DNA of 62,350 bases from Chitinophagaceae bacterium. GTDB taxonomy: Bacteria; Bacteroidota; Bacteroidia; Chitinophagales; Chitinophagaceae. The DNA lies in the NCBI GenBank assembly GCA_947447485.1, contig CANFJP010000002.1, positions 1-62,350 on the forward strand, read 5' to 3'. Below, one piece after another: positions 27,082 through 35,733 of the stretch; the stretch's first letter is position 1; every line of letters begins with the position of its first letter. A program made the position numbers and the translations under genes. The notes below the pieces were generated by a model. That model saw nothing but the letters and a program-made list of their open reading frames with translations, did no database searches and was not told where the DNA came from.

Positions 27082-28161
27082 CTACAACTCAATAATCTGT
27101 CCGTTTATTTCAAGTTTTGTAAACTCATTAACCAGTCTATCTTTGTGCGTATCGGTAATAAATACTTGTCCTTCGTTATTGTTACAAACCCAATCTAAAA
27201 GATTTTTCATTCTTACGTCATCTAATTTTTCAAACACATCATCTAGTAGTAAAAGAGGAGAAAATCTTTTGCCTTCTTTAATCATTTCATATTCGGCCAA
27301 TTTGAGTGCGAATAACAAACTTTTGCGTTGTCCTTGTGAGGCAATATTTTTAAATGGTTGATCATTTAATTGCAATACCAAATCGTCTTTATGTATTCCG
27401 CAAGAGGTTCGTTGAATGGCGCGGTCTTTTTGTCTGTTTTCAATTAGCAGCTGCTCTAATTTTTTATTCTTCAATTTGCTTTCAAATGACACCTGAATAA
27501 CTTCATCAGAAGAGGCTATTTGTTTATAAAATCTATCAATTAAGGGAAGCAGTTTTGCGGTGAAATCAATTCTCTTATTGTAAATAATTTGGGCAGGCTC
27601 CACTAATTGCTGGTCTAATATTTCTAACAGTGATTCGTCTATTTTTCCTTGAGCAGCTTCTTGTTTTAAATGACTGTTTCTATGTTGTAAAATCTTATTG
27701 TATTTAATTAAATTCAATAGGTATTCGCTATCAAGCTGACAAATAGTTGCATCAATATATTTTCTTCTTTCTTCACTATTGCCAGTGATTATTTCAATAT
27801 CATCTGGCGCAATAATTACGGTGGGCAGTAATCCGATGTGTTCTGATAGTTTATCATAGAGCACATCATTTAAGTAAAATTCTTTTTTCAGTCCGGCTCT
27901 ATGAATGCAAATTACATGTTGCTTTGTTTCCGAATTTTCAAATGCGGCTTCAAGTCTAAATCCTTCCTTATCGAATTGAGTATTAAAAGCATCAGAGGAA
28001 AAGTAGCTTTTAGTAAAACAACAATAATAAATTGCATCTAAAAGATTCGTTTTGCCTTTACCATTTAAGCCACAAATACCCACTACTTTTTTATCGAAAT
28101 CAAATTGCTTGAAATCGTAATTTTTAAAATGAGTGAGCATTATTTTTTTAAGTAATAACAT
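27082..28161 (-). CDS. recF: DNA replication and repair protein RecF
   Basis: RecF is an SMC-like ATPase that helps load RecA at gapped DNA with RecO and RecR. I chose ATG at 28161 (MLLLKKIMLTHFKNYDF, 359 residues), because the longer ORF uses a TTG at 28230 and adds 23 residues unlike the family N-terminus. Motifs are Walker A GLNGKGKTNLLDA (about 31-42), the signature region GQRKSLLFALKLAEY and Walker B PLLLLDDVFEKLD. The DUF721 gene follows on the same strand. RecF and gyrA lie 4.7 kb apart, while dnaA and dnaN are not in the window. Confidence 0.95.
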   Translation of the reverse strand: MLLLKKIMLTHFKNYDFKQFDFDKKVVGICGLNGKGKTNLLDAIYYCCFTKSYFSSDAFNTQFDKEGFRLEAAFENSETKQHVICIHRAGLKKEFYLNDVLYDKLSEHIGLLPTVIIAPDDIEIITGNSEERRKYIDATICQLDSEYLLNLIKYNKILQHRNSHLKQEAAQGKIDESLLEILDQQLVEPAQIIYNKRIDFTAKLLPLIDRFYKQIASSDEVIQVSFESKLKNKKLEQLLIENRQKDRAIQRTSCGIHKDDLVLQLNDQPFKNIASQGQRKSLLFALKLAEYEMIKEGKRFSPLLLLDDVFEKLDDVRMKNLLDWVCNNNEGQVFITDTHKDRLVNEFTKLEINGQIIEL

Positions 28162-28322
28162 GTAATCTGCAATATACGAATGGCGTAAATATATTGGGCT
28201 ATTTAAATGGACCAAAGCAGATAGGGGCAATGCTTATTACATCATTTAGCTAGCCTAATAGAGCGAAATTACCCTATGGAAATTGTTTTTATATTGAATG
28301 GAAAATTTTGCCATTTCTCCCT

Positions 28323-28330
28323 TATCTTTG
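28323..28330 (+). promoter_or_regulatory. -7 promoter element before pdhA
   Basis: TATCTTTG is an exact TAnnTTTG match, 19 bases before the TTG start I propose for pdhA. It lies inside the longest pdhA ORF, which argues against the ORF-track start at 28308. The -33 element is poor. Confidence 0.5.
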
Positions 28331-28349
28331 GCACCTAAAATTAATAGCA

Positions 28350-29342
28350 TTGGCAACGAAGTTTTCTAAAGAAACTTATTTATACTGGTACGAATTAATG
28401 CTCCTTTTGCGCCGTTTTGAAGAAAAAACTGGCCAATTGTACGGGATGCAGAAAATTCGTGGGTTTTGTCATCTCTACATAGGGCAAGAAGCCGTTGCTG
28501 CTGGATGCATGACTGCAACTAATCCAGACGACAAATTTATTACTGCTTATAGAGACCATGCGTTGGCTATTGCTAAAGGGGTTTCCGCTAAAAGTTGTAT
28601 GGCTGAATTATACGGTAAGGCTACCGGATGCAGTAAAGGAAAGGGGGGGAGTATGCATTTCTTTGGCGTAAAAGAGAATTTTTTTGGCGGACATGGTATT
28701 GTGGGTGCTCAAATTGGTACAGGAGCAGGATTGGCTTTTGCAGAAAGATATCGTGGTACTCAAAATGTGGTACTTTGCTTTTTTGGTGATGGAGCTGCAC
28801 GTCAGGGGATGCTACATGAAAGTTTTAATATGGCTATGTTATGGGATTTGCCCGTTGTGTTTATTTGTGAAAATAACAATTATGCAATGGGAACTTCTGT
28901 AGCAAGAACTAGTAAAACATTAGATATTTATAAAACGGCTGATGCCTATGAAATGCCAGCAGATACGGTAGACGGGATGAGTCCAGAGGCTGTTCACGAT
29001 GCTGTGCTTAGGGCTGTAAATAGAGCAAGAGAAAAAGGAGGCCCTACATTGTTAGAAATTAAAACTTATAGATACAAGGGGCATAGCATGAGCGATCCTC
29101 AAAAATATAGAACCAAGGAAGAGCTTGAAGAGTATAAAGATAAAGACCCTATTGATCATGTCTTGAAAGTCTTAAAAACCGAATACAAGGTAGCCGATGC
29201 TGATATAGAGCTCATTAATGAAAGAGTGAAGAATGAAGTAGAAGAATCTGTAACATTTGCAGAAGAAAGTCCTTGGCCAGATGACAATGAATTATTAAAG
29301 GATGTATACATACAGGAAGATTACCCTTTTATAACAGATTAA
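28350..29342 (+). CDS. pdhA: Pyruvate dehydrogenase E1 component, alpha subunit
   Basis: It binds thiamine diphosphate and decarboxylates pyruvate with PdhB. The 330 residues have GFCHLYIGQEAVAAG, GKGGSMHFF, the TPP motif starting GDGAARQGMLHESFNMAML and ending ENNNYAMGT, and the phosphorylation-loop-like YRYKGHSMSDPQKYRTKEE. The ORF track starts at TTG 28308; I prefer TTG 28350, which gives MATKFSKETYLYWYELM, fits the family N-terminus as I know it, and lies after the -7 box. An ATG at 28398 would remove conserved residues. PdhB is encoded 4.4 kb upstream, separated by unrelated genes. Confidence 0.92.
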   Translation: MATKFSKETYLYWYELMLLLRRFEEKTGQLYGMQKIRGFCHLYIGQEAVAAGCMTATNPDDKFITAYRDHALAIAKGVSAKSCMAELYGKATGCSKGKGGSMHFFGVKENFFGGHGIVGAQIGTGAGLAFAERYRGTQNVVLCFFGDGAARQGMLHESFNMAMLWDLPVVFICENNNYAMGTSVARTSKTLDIYKTADAYEMPADTVDGMSPEAVHDAVLRAVNRAREKGGPTLLEIKTYRYKGHSMSDPQKYRTKEELEEYKDKDPIDHVLKVLKTEYKVADADIELINERVKNEVEESVTFAEESPWPDDNELLKDVYIQEDYPFITD

Positions 29343-29390
29343 TTATTTAATTTATCAACCTTACATATTTTACGTTAAACAATATATAAA

Positions 29391-30116
29391 ATGGCAGAAA
29401 ATAAAGAATTGAACCAAGCGGATGAATCTAGTCTTGTAATTGAAAAAGCAAAAAATTTCTGGACAAAACATAGCAAAAAAATCATTTACATAGGTGCTGC
29501 TCTTATCATTTTGTCTACTGGTTGGATTGGATATCAGAAATTCATTGTTGAGCCCAACGAACAAAAAGCCAACGAAATGATTTTTTTAGCGGAAAATATT
29601 TTTGATAAAATGGCCACCACTAATTTTAGCAAGGATTCTGTTAGCATTGCTTTGAATGGTGGCACACTAGATGGAGCCAATGTAATTGGTTTATTGAAAG
29701 TGATAAATAATTATGGAAGCACCTTGGCTGCTAATCGCGCAAAGTATATGGTGGGTGCTAGTTATCTTCAATTAAAAGAGTTTGATAAGGCAATAAAATA
29801 TTTGAAAGATTTTGATGGCAATGGAGCAGATCAAGTGCAATGCAAAGCCTATTTAATGTTAGGCCATGCTTATGCAGAAAAAAATCAAACCGAAGATGCG
29901 CTAAGTTATTATAAGAAAGCTTCTTCTGTAAACAAGAAGGATGAAGTGGTTACGCCAGATGCCCTTATGATTGCTGCTTCTTATGCTGCAAAAATTGGCA
30001 AAACAGAAGATGCAATAGAATTATTTAAGAATTTGAAAGAAAATTACGCTACTTATATTTCTGTAAGCAATGGCGATGTAGAAAAACAATTGGCTCGTTT
30101 AGGTGAGTTTAATTAA
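29391..30116 (+). CDS. Membrane-anchored tetratricopeptide-repeat protein (YfgM-like)
   Basis: The 241 residues have a cytoplasmic N-tail, one membrane helix at about 33-50 (IIYIGAALIILSTGWIGYQKF), then TPR-like repeats (YLQLKEFDKAIKYLKDF, AYAEKNQTEDALSYYKKA, AAKIGKTEDAIELFKNLKE). This resembles the YfgM/ancillary SecYEG chaperone family, which interacts with proteins leaving the translocon; the specific function here is not established. It follows pdhA by 48 bases. Confidence 0.8.
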   Translation: MAENKELNQADESSLVIEKAKNFWTKHSKKIIYIGAALIILSTGWIGYQKFIVEPNEQKANEMIFLAENIFDKMATTNFSKDSVSIALNGGTLDGANVIGLLKVINNYGSTLAANRAKYMVGASYLQLKEFDKAIKYLKDFDGNGADQVQCKAYLMLGHAYAEKNQTEDALSYYKKASSVNKKDEVVTPDALMIAASYAAKIGKTEDAIELFKNLKENYATYISVSNGDVEKQLARLGEFN

Positions 30117-30214
30117 ACGCCTTATAATGACGAATAAATATTTTACAACAGGCATCCGATTACAATTGGGTGCTTTTGTTTTTATAATTCATTCATGATT
30201 GTAATTAAAGTAAA

Positions 30215-30934
30215 ATGAAAGTACAATTATTTATACCTTGTTTTGTAGATCAGCTGTATCCTCAAACTGCTTTTAATATGGCAAAAGTGCTTGAGAAGGC
30301 AGGTTGCGAGGTGTTGTATAATACGAATCAGACTTGTTGCGGTCAACCCGCTTTTAATGCGGGATTCTGGGACGATGCAAGAGATGTGGCTGCTAAATTT
30401 TTAAAAGACTTTGATGGCGTTGATTATATAGTAGCTCCCAGTGCAAGTTGCGTGGGCTTTATAAGAAATTACTATCCTAAATTATTTGAAAACAGTTCTT
30501 CACACCATCAAGTTAAAAGCCTTACTAATAGAGTGTATGAGTTTACGGAGTTTCTAACGGAGGTTATTAAAATTGAAAGCTTTGGAGCTTCATTACCGGG
30601 TAAAGCCACTTATCATGATAGTTGCGCGGCTTTAAGGGAATGTAAAATAAAATCGGCTCCTAGAAAATTATTAAGTCATGTAAAAGGGTTGGAATTAGTA
30701 GAAATGATAGACACTGAAACTTGTTGTGGATTTGGTGGAACTTTTTCTGTTAAGTACGAGCCTATATCAGTGGCGATGGCTGATCAGAAAATAAAAAATG
30801 CATTGGATACCGGTGCGGAGTATATGATCTCTACAGATATAAGTTGTCTAATGCAATTACAAGGCTATATTCAACAGAAAGAATTGTCGTTAAAGACAAT
30901 GCATATCGCAGATGTGTTGGCTTCAGGTTGGTAA
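30215..30934 (+). CDS. CCG-domain (Fe-S)-binding oxidoreductase subunit, LutA/YkgE-like
   Basis: The 239 residues carry the two cysteine-rich CCG domains: QTCCGQPAFNAGF near residue 45 and ETCCGFGGTFSVK near 172, plus APSASCVG and YHDSCAALRE. In LutABC this subunit takes part in lactate oxidation and binds an iron-sulfur cluster or acts as a heterodisulfide-reductase-like unit. No LutB or LutC gene is adjacent, so it is an orphan in this window. It is cytoplasmic, with no signal. The neighbouring EVE gene starts 27 bases later. Confidence 0.87.
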   Translation: MKVQLFIPCFVDQLYPQTAFNMAKVLEKAGCEVLYNTNQTCCGQPAFNAGFWDDARDVAAKFLKDFDGVDYIVAPSASCVGFIRNYYPKLFENSSSHHQVKSLTNRVYEFTEFLTEVIKIESFGASLPGKATYHDSCAALRECKIKSAPRKLLSHVKGLELVEMIDTETCCGFGGTFSVKYEPISVAMADQKIKNALDTGAEYMISTDISCLMQLQGYIQQKELSLKTMHIADVLASGW

Positions 30935-30961
30935 TAATTAATTCATTGATAAATATTTCCT

Positions 30962-31372
30962 ATGGCTTATTGGCTTGTAAAATCCGAACCATTTAAATAT
31001 AGTTGGGATCAATTTGTGAAAGACAAACAAACCTTTTGGGATGGAGTAAGAAATTATAGCGCACGCAATAATTTAAAAGCAATGCAAAAAGGAGATGAAG
31101 TATTTTTTTATCATAGCAATGAAGGGGTTGAAATTGTGGGCATTGCAAAAGTTGTAAAAGAACATTATCAAGATCCTACTACAGAAGAGGCGGCTTGGGT
31201 AGTGGTAGATTTAAAGCCAATAAAAAAGTTAAAGAAATCAGTGACACTTGCTCAAATAAAGGCAGACAAAAGATTTGCAAACATGGATTTAGTAAGATTA
31301 GGCCGACTGTCTGTTCAAACAGTTAAAGAAAAAGAATGGCAGCTAATACTTGAATTAGCTAACGAGAAATAG
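30962..31372 (+). CDS. EVE domain protein
   Basis: The 136 residues form a single EVE (PUA-like) domain: AYWLVKSEPFKYSWDQFV, FWDGVRNYSARNNLKAMQKGDEVFFYHS, then VGIAKVVKEHY and RLGRLSVQTVKEKEW. EVE domains bind modified bases in nucleic acids. The stand-alone type is common in bacteria and its target is usually unknown. It ends one base before the stop of the convergent saccharopine dehydrogenase-like gene, so no room exists for a terminator between them. Confidence 0.9.
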   Translation: MAYWLVKSEPFKYSWDQFVKDKQTFWDGVRNYSARNNLKAMQKGDEVFFYHSNEGVEIVGIAKVVKEHYQDPTTEEAAWVVVDLKPIKKLKKSVTLAQIKADKRFANMDLVRLGRLSVQTVKEKEWQLILELANEK

Positions 31373-31373
31373 G

Positions 31374-32669
31374 TTAATCTTTTTTTTCAATAAAATTAAT
31401 TCCCCATTCTTTCAATTCGTGTAACACGGGATCGTAAATTTCTTTGATTATAGGAATGTGAATACCCGTTAGATTTATTTTCCCATGTAAGATCATTTTC
31501 GCGGCAATTCCAAGGGGTAGGCCAACCGTTTTAGCCATCGCAGTATGAATGTGATCATCGCCTTTTACTACTAATGAACTGTCAATATGATGTGTAGTAT
31601 TGTTTAATACATAATCGATTTCATGTAACATTACAATCATGTCTTTATCGCCAGGCTGCAAGGCTAGTTTGTTCTCAAGTGCAAATTGCAACACATCTGC
31701 TGCACTGCACAATCCTTTATTGATAAGCGTTTTCGAATCATTAACACCTAAATAAAGCAGCTCAGCAGATAAGGGTTGATCAGCGGGTATGTTGAATTTT
31801 TTAAAGTGTTCAGCAAAAAATGCCTCAAGTGTTTTTCCATCCGTTTGATATTGATGAACTTCATTTGTCAAATGCAAATCAATGACTTGTTTCCATCCAT
31901 TCATGAATGCCGGATAACGCAATGTTGTTCTGATGAAAGTTTCAACATTTTCTAATTGATATACATCAATATAAGACAAGCTGTTTCTATTAGGGTAGAA
32001 GCTGTAAATCTCTTTGGTGGTATTTTCTACAGTAACTTTTCGGCTAGGGTCAAATAAATGCTCATATGTTTCAGTTACCACTTGTCCGTCCATTTTATAG
32101 ACAGCGCCTGATTTTCCTGCAAGGACTACATTTCTTGGGTTCCAGCTTATTTTATAATGCCAAGGATTGTTATCACTTTCTGGTGCAACCAATCCACCGC
32201 AATGGCTTTTAAAAGAGATCACAGTTCCGCCATTCGCTTTAATTTGATCCAGAATTTGCATGGCACTCATATGGTCGATTCCTGGATCTAGTCCCATTTC
32301 ACATAAAAAAAGAATCCCTTTCTCCTTTACAGCTGATTCTAATGACTTGATCGATTCATCGGCATAAGATGCCGTAAGTAGATTTTTACTGAATTGTATA
32401 CAGTCTTTTGCAATTAAGATATGCAGGGCAGGGGGCATCATTGAAATAACAATATCGGCCAACTCAATGAGTGGCTGACGTTTGTTGGAATCGTTGATAT
32501 CAAGTGCTATACTTCGCGCATTTTTATGAAGCTTGGTTTTTGCATCAATGACATCTTTATTTACATCGGCAATTGTCACCAACCAATGATTAGTGGAGGA
32601 CTCTTTTAAGAGATAATCTATCAAAGAAGAGGCAGATTTTCCGGCACCAAAAAGCAGTATATTTTTCAA
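31374..32669 (-). CDS. Saccharopine dehydrogenase family protein
   Basis: The 431 residues have an N-terminal Rossmann fold (NILLFGAGKSASSLIDYLL), SMMPPALHILIAKDCIQF, the family motif LCEMGLDPGIDHMSAMQI, and FKSHCGGLVAPESDNNPWHYKISWNPRNV. These fit the C-terminal-type saccharopine dehydrogenase/LYS9 group, which links lysine and 2-aminoadipate semialdehyde; in Bacteroidota it may serve lysine breakdown. Start is TTG; there is no ATG between it and the upstream in-frame stop. No lysine-ketoglutarate reductase gene is in the window. Confidence 0.88.
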   Translation of the reverse strand: MKNILLFGAGKSASSLIDYLLKESSTNHWLVTIADVNKDVIDAKTKLHKNARSIALDINDSNKRQPLIELADIVISMMPPALHILIAKDCIQFSKNLLTASYADESIKSLESAVKEKGILFLCEMGLDPGIDHMSAMQILDQIKANGGTVISFKSHCGGLVAPESDNNPWHYKISWNPRNVVLAGKSGAVYKMDGQVVTETYEHLFDPSRKVTVENTTKEIYSFYPNRNSLSYIDVYQLENVETFIRTTLRYPAFMNGWKQVIDLHLTNEVHQYQTDGKTLEAFFAEHFKKFNIPADQPLSAELLYLGVNDSKTLINKGLCSAADVLQFALENKLALQPGDKDMIVMLHEIDYVLNNTTHHIDSSLVVKGDDHIHTAMAKTVGLPLGIAAKMILHGKINLTGIHIPIIKEIYDPVLHELKEWGINFIEKKD

Positions 32670-32761
32670 AAAGTATATTTTTAGGCAAGTTAATTTTTTG
32701 CGGCTACTTTACCAAAGAACAAGCTGAATAAACCTCGATTTTTACATAGAAAAAACTTGTC

Positions 32762-32781
32762 CACAAATCTCAAAATTTGTG
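32762..32781. promoter_or_regulatory. Inverted repeat upstream of gyrA
   Basis: CACAAAT and ATTTGTG are perfect 7-base arms with a 6-base centre, about 80 bases before the gyrA start and 56 bases before its -7 box. It could be an operator for gyrA or for the divergent saccharopine dehydrogenase gene; no known regulator motif is recognised. Confidence 0.35.
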
Positions 32782-32836
32782 CAAAAACTTAGTCTAAAAA
32801 GGACTCATTTTTAATAAAAAAACACCTTTAAATAAC

Positions 32837-32844
32837 TACCTTTG
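32837..32844 (+). promoter_or_regulatory. -7 promoter element of gyrA
   Basis: TACCTTTG is an exact TAnnTTTG match 16 bases before the gyrA ATG. The expected TTTG about 20 bases further up is replaced by AT-rich sequence, so the -33 part is weak. Confidence 0.55.
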
Positions 32845-32860
32845 TAGCCTATTAATTTAT

Positions 32861-35485
32861 ATGGAAAATCAAGGACAATTTGAGGGATCAAATCCCAACA
32901 ACAGAGGCAAAATAATACCTGTTAACATTGAGGAACAAATGAAGACATCCTACATCGATTATTCGATGAGTGTGATTGTTGGAAGAGCACTTCCTGATGT
33001 TCGCGATGGGTTAAAACCAGTTCATCGTCGTGTTTTATTTGGGATGAATGAATTGGGGAATGCCAGTAACAAAGCCTATAAAAAATCTGCCCGTATTGTA
33101 GGAGAGGTGATGGGTAAATATCATCCACATGGCGATGCGTCTATTTACGATACAATGGTAAGGATGGCCCAAGATTGGTCAATGCGTTATAAAATGATTG
33201 ATGGTCAAGGTAATTTTGGTAGTCAGGATGGAGATCCTCCAGCAGCTATGCGTTATACTGAAGTAAGAATGGAGCGATTCGCAGAAGCGATGATGGAAGA
33301 TATCGACAAGGATACAGTGGATTATCAATTGAATTTTGATGACTCTTTAAAAGAGCCAACGGTATTGCCTACTCGAATTCCTCAATTGCTTTTAAATGGG
33401 AGTAGTGGTATTGCGGTAGGGATGGCTACCAATATGATGCCTCATAACTTGAATGAGGTGATTGATGGCTGTATTGCATATATCGAGAACAATGATATAA
33501 CACTTGATGAACTGATAAAGCATGTAAAAGCACCCGATTTTCCAACAGGCGGAATTATTTATGGATATGAGGGGGTTAAAGCTGCCTTATTTACTGGAAG
33601 AGGCAGGTTGGTTTTAAGAGGTAAAACAACTGTTGAATCGGATGCACGTGGAAGAGAAAAAATAATCATTACCGAAATTCCTTATCAAGTTAATAGAGAT
33701 ACACTTACTCAAAAAATTGGTGAATTAATCAATGATAAAGTAATCGAAGGTATCAGCGATGTTAACAATGAAAGTAACAACAAAGAAGGAACTCGTATCG
33801 TTGTTGAACTTAAAAAAGATGTAGTAGCGCAAGTAATCATTAATCAATTATATAAGTATTCTGAATTACAAACTTCTTATGGTATCAATAATGTGGCGCT
33901 GGTAAAAGGCAGACCAAGGATATTGAATATCAAACAGCTTATTTCTGAGTTTATAGAATTCAGACATGAAGTAGTAGTAAGGCGTACAAAATATGAATTA
34001 CGCAAAGCTGAAGAAAGAGCTCATATATTAGAAGGATACATTATTGCACTAGATAATCTTGATGCAGTAATAAAATTAATTAGAGAGAGCGCTACTCCGG
34101 TTATTGCTCAAAATGGGTTAATGACTTCATTTGGTATGTCTGAACTTCAATCGAAAGCAGTTCTTGAGCTTCGTTTGCAACGTTTGACTGGAATGGAGAT
34201 AGACAAAATTAGAGAAGAGCATGCTGAAATTATGCGCTTGATTCAAAAACTTAAAAATATTCTTGAAAACGAAGGACTTCGTTTTGAAATCATCAAAACG
34301 GAATTGAATGAAGTGAAAGCAAAGTTTGGTGATGTGCGTAAATCAGAAATTGTTTATGCGGATGATGAAATCAATATGCTTGATCTAATTGAAGATGAAG
34401 ATGTGGTAGTTACTATCTCTCATCTGGGTTATATCAAACGTACTTCTGCTTCAGAATATCGTCAACAAAGGAGAGGTGGAAGAGGCGCAAAAGGAAGTAG
34501 CACTCGTCAAGAAGATTATATTGAACACCTGTTCGTTGCATCTACACATCATACGTTATTGTTCTTTACTGAAAAAGGCCGTTGCTTCTGGCTTAAAGTA
34601 TATCAAATTCCGGAAGGGGATAAAACAAGTAAAGGGCGTGCGTTGCAAAACATGATACAAATTCCACCAGATGATAAAGTAAGAGCTATCATTGATATCA
34701 AGAATCTAGAAGATGAAGAAGCTGTTAAAGGAAATTACATCGTGTTGTGTACTAAGAAAGGGATTATAAAGAAAACTGATTTAAAAGATTTCAGCAGACC
34801 AAGACAAAATGGTATCAATGCAATTAATATTCTAGAAGGAGATCAGTTGCTAGCAGCATCATTAACAGATGGCAATTGCGAAATCATGATGGCTGTAAAA
34901 AGTGGTAGGGCCATTCGATTCCATGAAACAACTGTTCGTAGTACCGGACGTGGAGGGATAGGTGTTTATGGCATTGAAGTGGATGAAAGTAAAGACGAAG
35001 TAGTAGGAATGATTTGCATCAACAAAGAAGATAAAACAAAAACCATTCTGGTAGTTAGTGAAAAGGGATATGGAAAACGTACATTCTTAGATGACCCAGA
35101 AACAGGAGAAGCAAACTATAGAGTGACCAATCGCGGAGGAAAAGGTGTAAAAACCATTAATGTAACCGATAAAACGGGCAGATTGGTTGGATTGCTTGAT
35201 GTAAAAGAAAATGAAGATCTGATGATTACCTGTGTGAGCGGTGTAACCATTCGGATGGCTGTGAAAGACATTAGCGAACAAGGAAGAGCTACACAAGGGG
35301 TAAAATTGATAAAAGTGGATGATGGAGATGAAATTGCAGCCATCACACAATTAGACGAAATGGAGGAAGAAGAACTAGTTGGACCAACTCTTGAAGATGT
35401 CGATTCTAGTGATAGTGAATCTAATCCTGATATTTCTGATTCGTCAGCAACTACAGAAGGATCAGATCCAGTTGCTGAAGTATAA
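32861..35485 (+). CDS. gyrA: DNA gyrase subunit A
   Basis: GyrA cuts and rejoins DNA to introduce negative supercoils with GyrB. The 874 residues show the quinolone-pocket region ARIVGEVMGKYHPHGDASIYD, catalytic Tyr in AMRYTEVRM, the coiled-coil and DNA-gate domains, and a six-bladed C-terminal wrapping domain that contains the gyrase-defining box QRRGGRGAKGS, which separates it from ParC. The end is an acidic Ser/Asp/Glu-rich tail. In the quinolone region, the segment HPHGDASIYDTMVRMAQDWS has Ser as the first key residue and Ala-to-Ser-type changes are not obvious. The gene stands alone. Confidence 0.97.
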   Translation: MENQGQFEGSNPNNRGKIIPVNIEEQMKTSYIDYSMSVIVGRALPDVRDGLKPVHRRVLFGMNELGNASNKAYKKSARIVGEVMGKYHPHGDASIYDTMVRMAQDWSMRYKMIDGQGNFGSQDGDPPAAMRYTEVRMERFAEAMMEDIDKDTVDYQLNFDDSLKEPTVLPTRIPQLLLNGSSGIAVGMATNMMPHNLNEVIDGCIAYIENNDITLDELIKHVKAPDFPTGGIIYGYEGVKAALFTGRGRLVLRGKTTVESDARGREKIIITEIPYQVNRDTLTQKIGELINDKVIEGISDVNNESNNKEGTRIVVELKKDVVAQVIINQLYKYSELQTSYGINNVALVKGRPRILNIKQLISEFIEFRHEVVVRRTKYELRKAEERAHILEGYIIALDNLDAVIKLIRESATPVIAQNGLMTSFGMSELQSKAVLELRLQRLTGMEIDKIREEHAEIMRLIQKLKNILENEGLRFEIIKTELNEVKAKFGDVRKSEIVYADDEINMLDLIEDEDVVVTISHLGYIKRTSASEYRQQRRGGRGAKGSSTRQEDYIEHLFVASTHHTLLFFTEKGRCFWLKVYQIPEGDKTSKGRALQNMIQIPPDDKVRAIIDIKNLEDEEAVKGNYIVLCTKKGIIKKTDLKDFSRPRQNGINAINILEGDQLLAASLTDGNCEIMMAVKSGRAIRFHETTVRSTGRGGIGVYGIEVDESKDEVVGMICINKEDKTKTILVVSEKGYGKRTFLDDPETGEANYRVTNRGGKGVKTINVTDKTGRLVGLLDVKENEDLMITCVSGVTIRMAVKDISEQGRATQGVKLIKVDDGDEIAAITQLDEMEEEELVGPTLEDVDSSDSESNPDISDSSATTEGSDPVAEV

Positions 35486-35508
35486 GCGCAATATTTTTTT
35501 TCTTATTG

Positions 35509-35545
35509 ATATGGCTATTCGAAAGGGTAGCCATATTTCGTTTTA
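35509..35545 (+). terminator. Probable terminator of gyrA
   Basis: ATATGGCTA and TAGCCATAT form a perfect 9-base stem with a 10-base loop, 23 bases after the gyrA stop, followed by TTCGTTTTA. The U-tract is interrupted, so strength is uncertain. Confidence 0.6.
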
Positions 35546-35721
35546 TTATACTGTTGGTATTTCAATTGAACAATCCATCATTTCAAAGGAGCCTAGTAAA
35601 GACTGTCTTTATTTCTATTATATCTATTTAACATAATATTAATTATAGGAAAGAAAAGTATTTAATTAAAACGATATCAGTGAGTTAGGCTACATCTAAT
35701 CTAAGTTGCATTTAAATAAGG

Positions 35722-35729
35722 TAGCTTTG
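35722..35729 (+). promoter_or_regulatory. -7 element touching the helicase start codon
   Basis: TAGCTTTG ends only 4 bases before the ATG at 35734, so transcription should begin at or about the start codon. Either the message is leaderless or translation begins at the ATG 12 bases further on. Confidence 0.5.
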
Positions 35730-35733
35730 CAAT

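Noticed and set aside
35087-35350. Minus-strand ORFs inside gyrA
   Set aside because: Shadows of the conserved gyrA reading frame without promoter or family signal.
35379-35636. 85-aa ORF over the gyrA end
   Set aside because: It begins inside gyrA in another frame and crosses the gyrA terminator hairpin; translation is low complexity.
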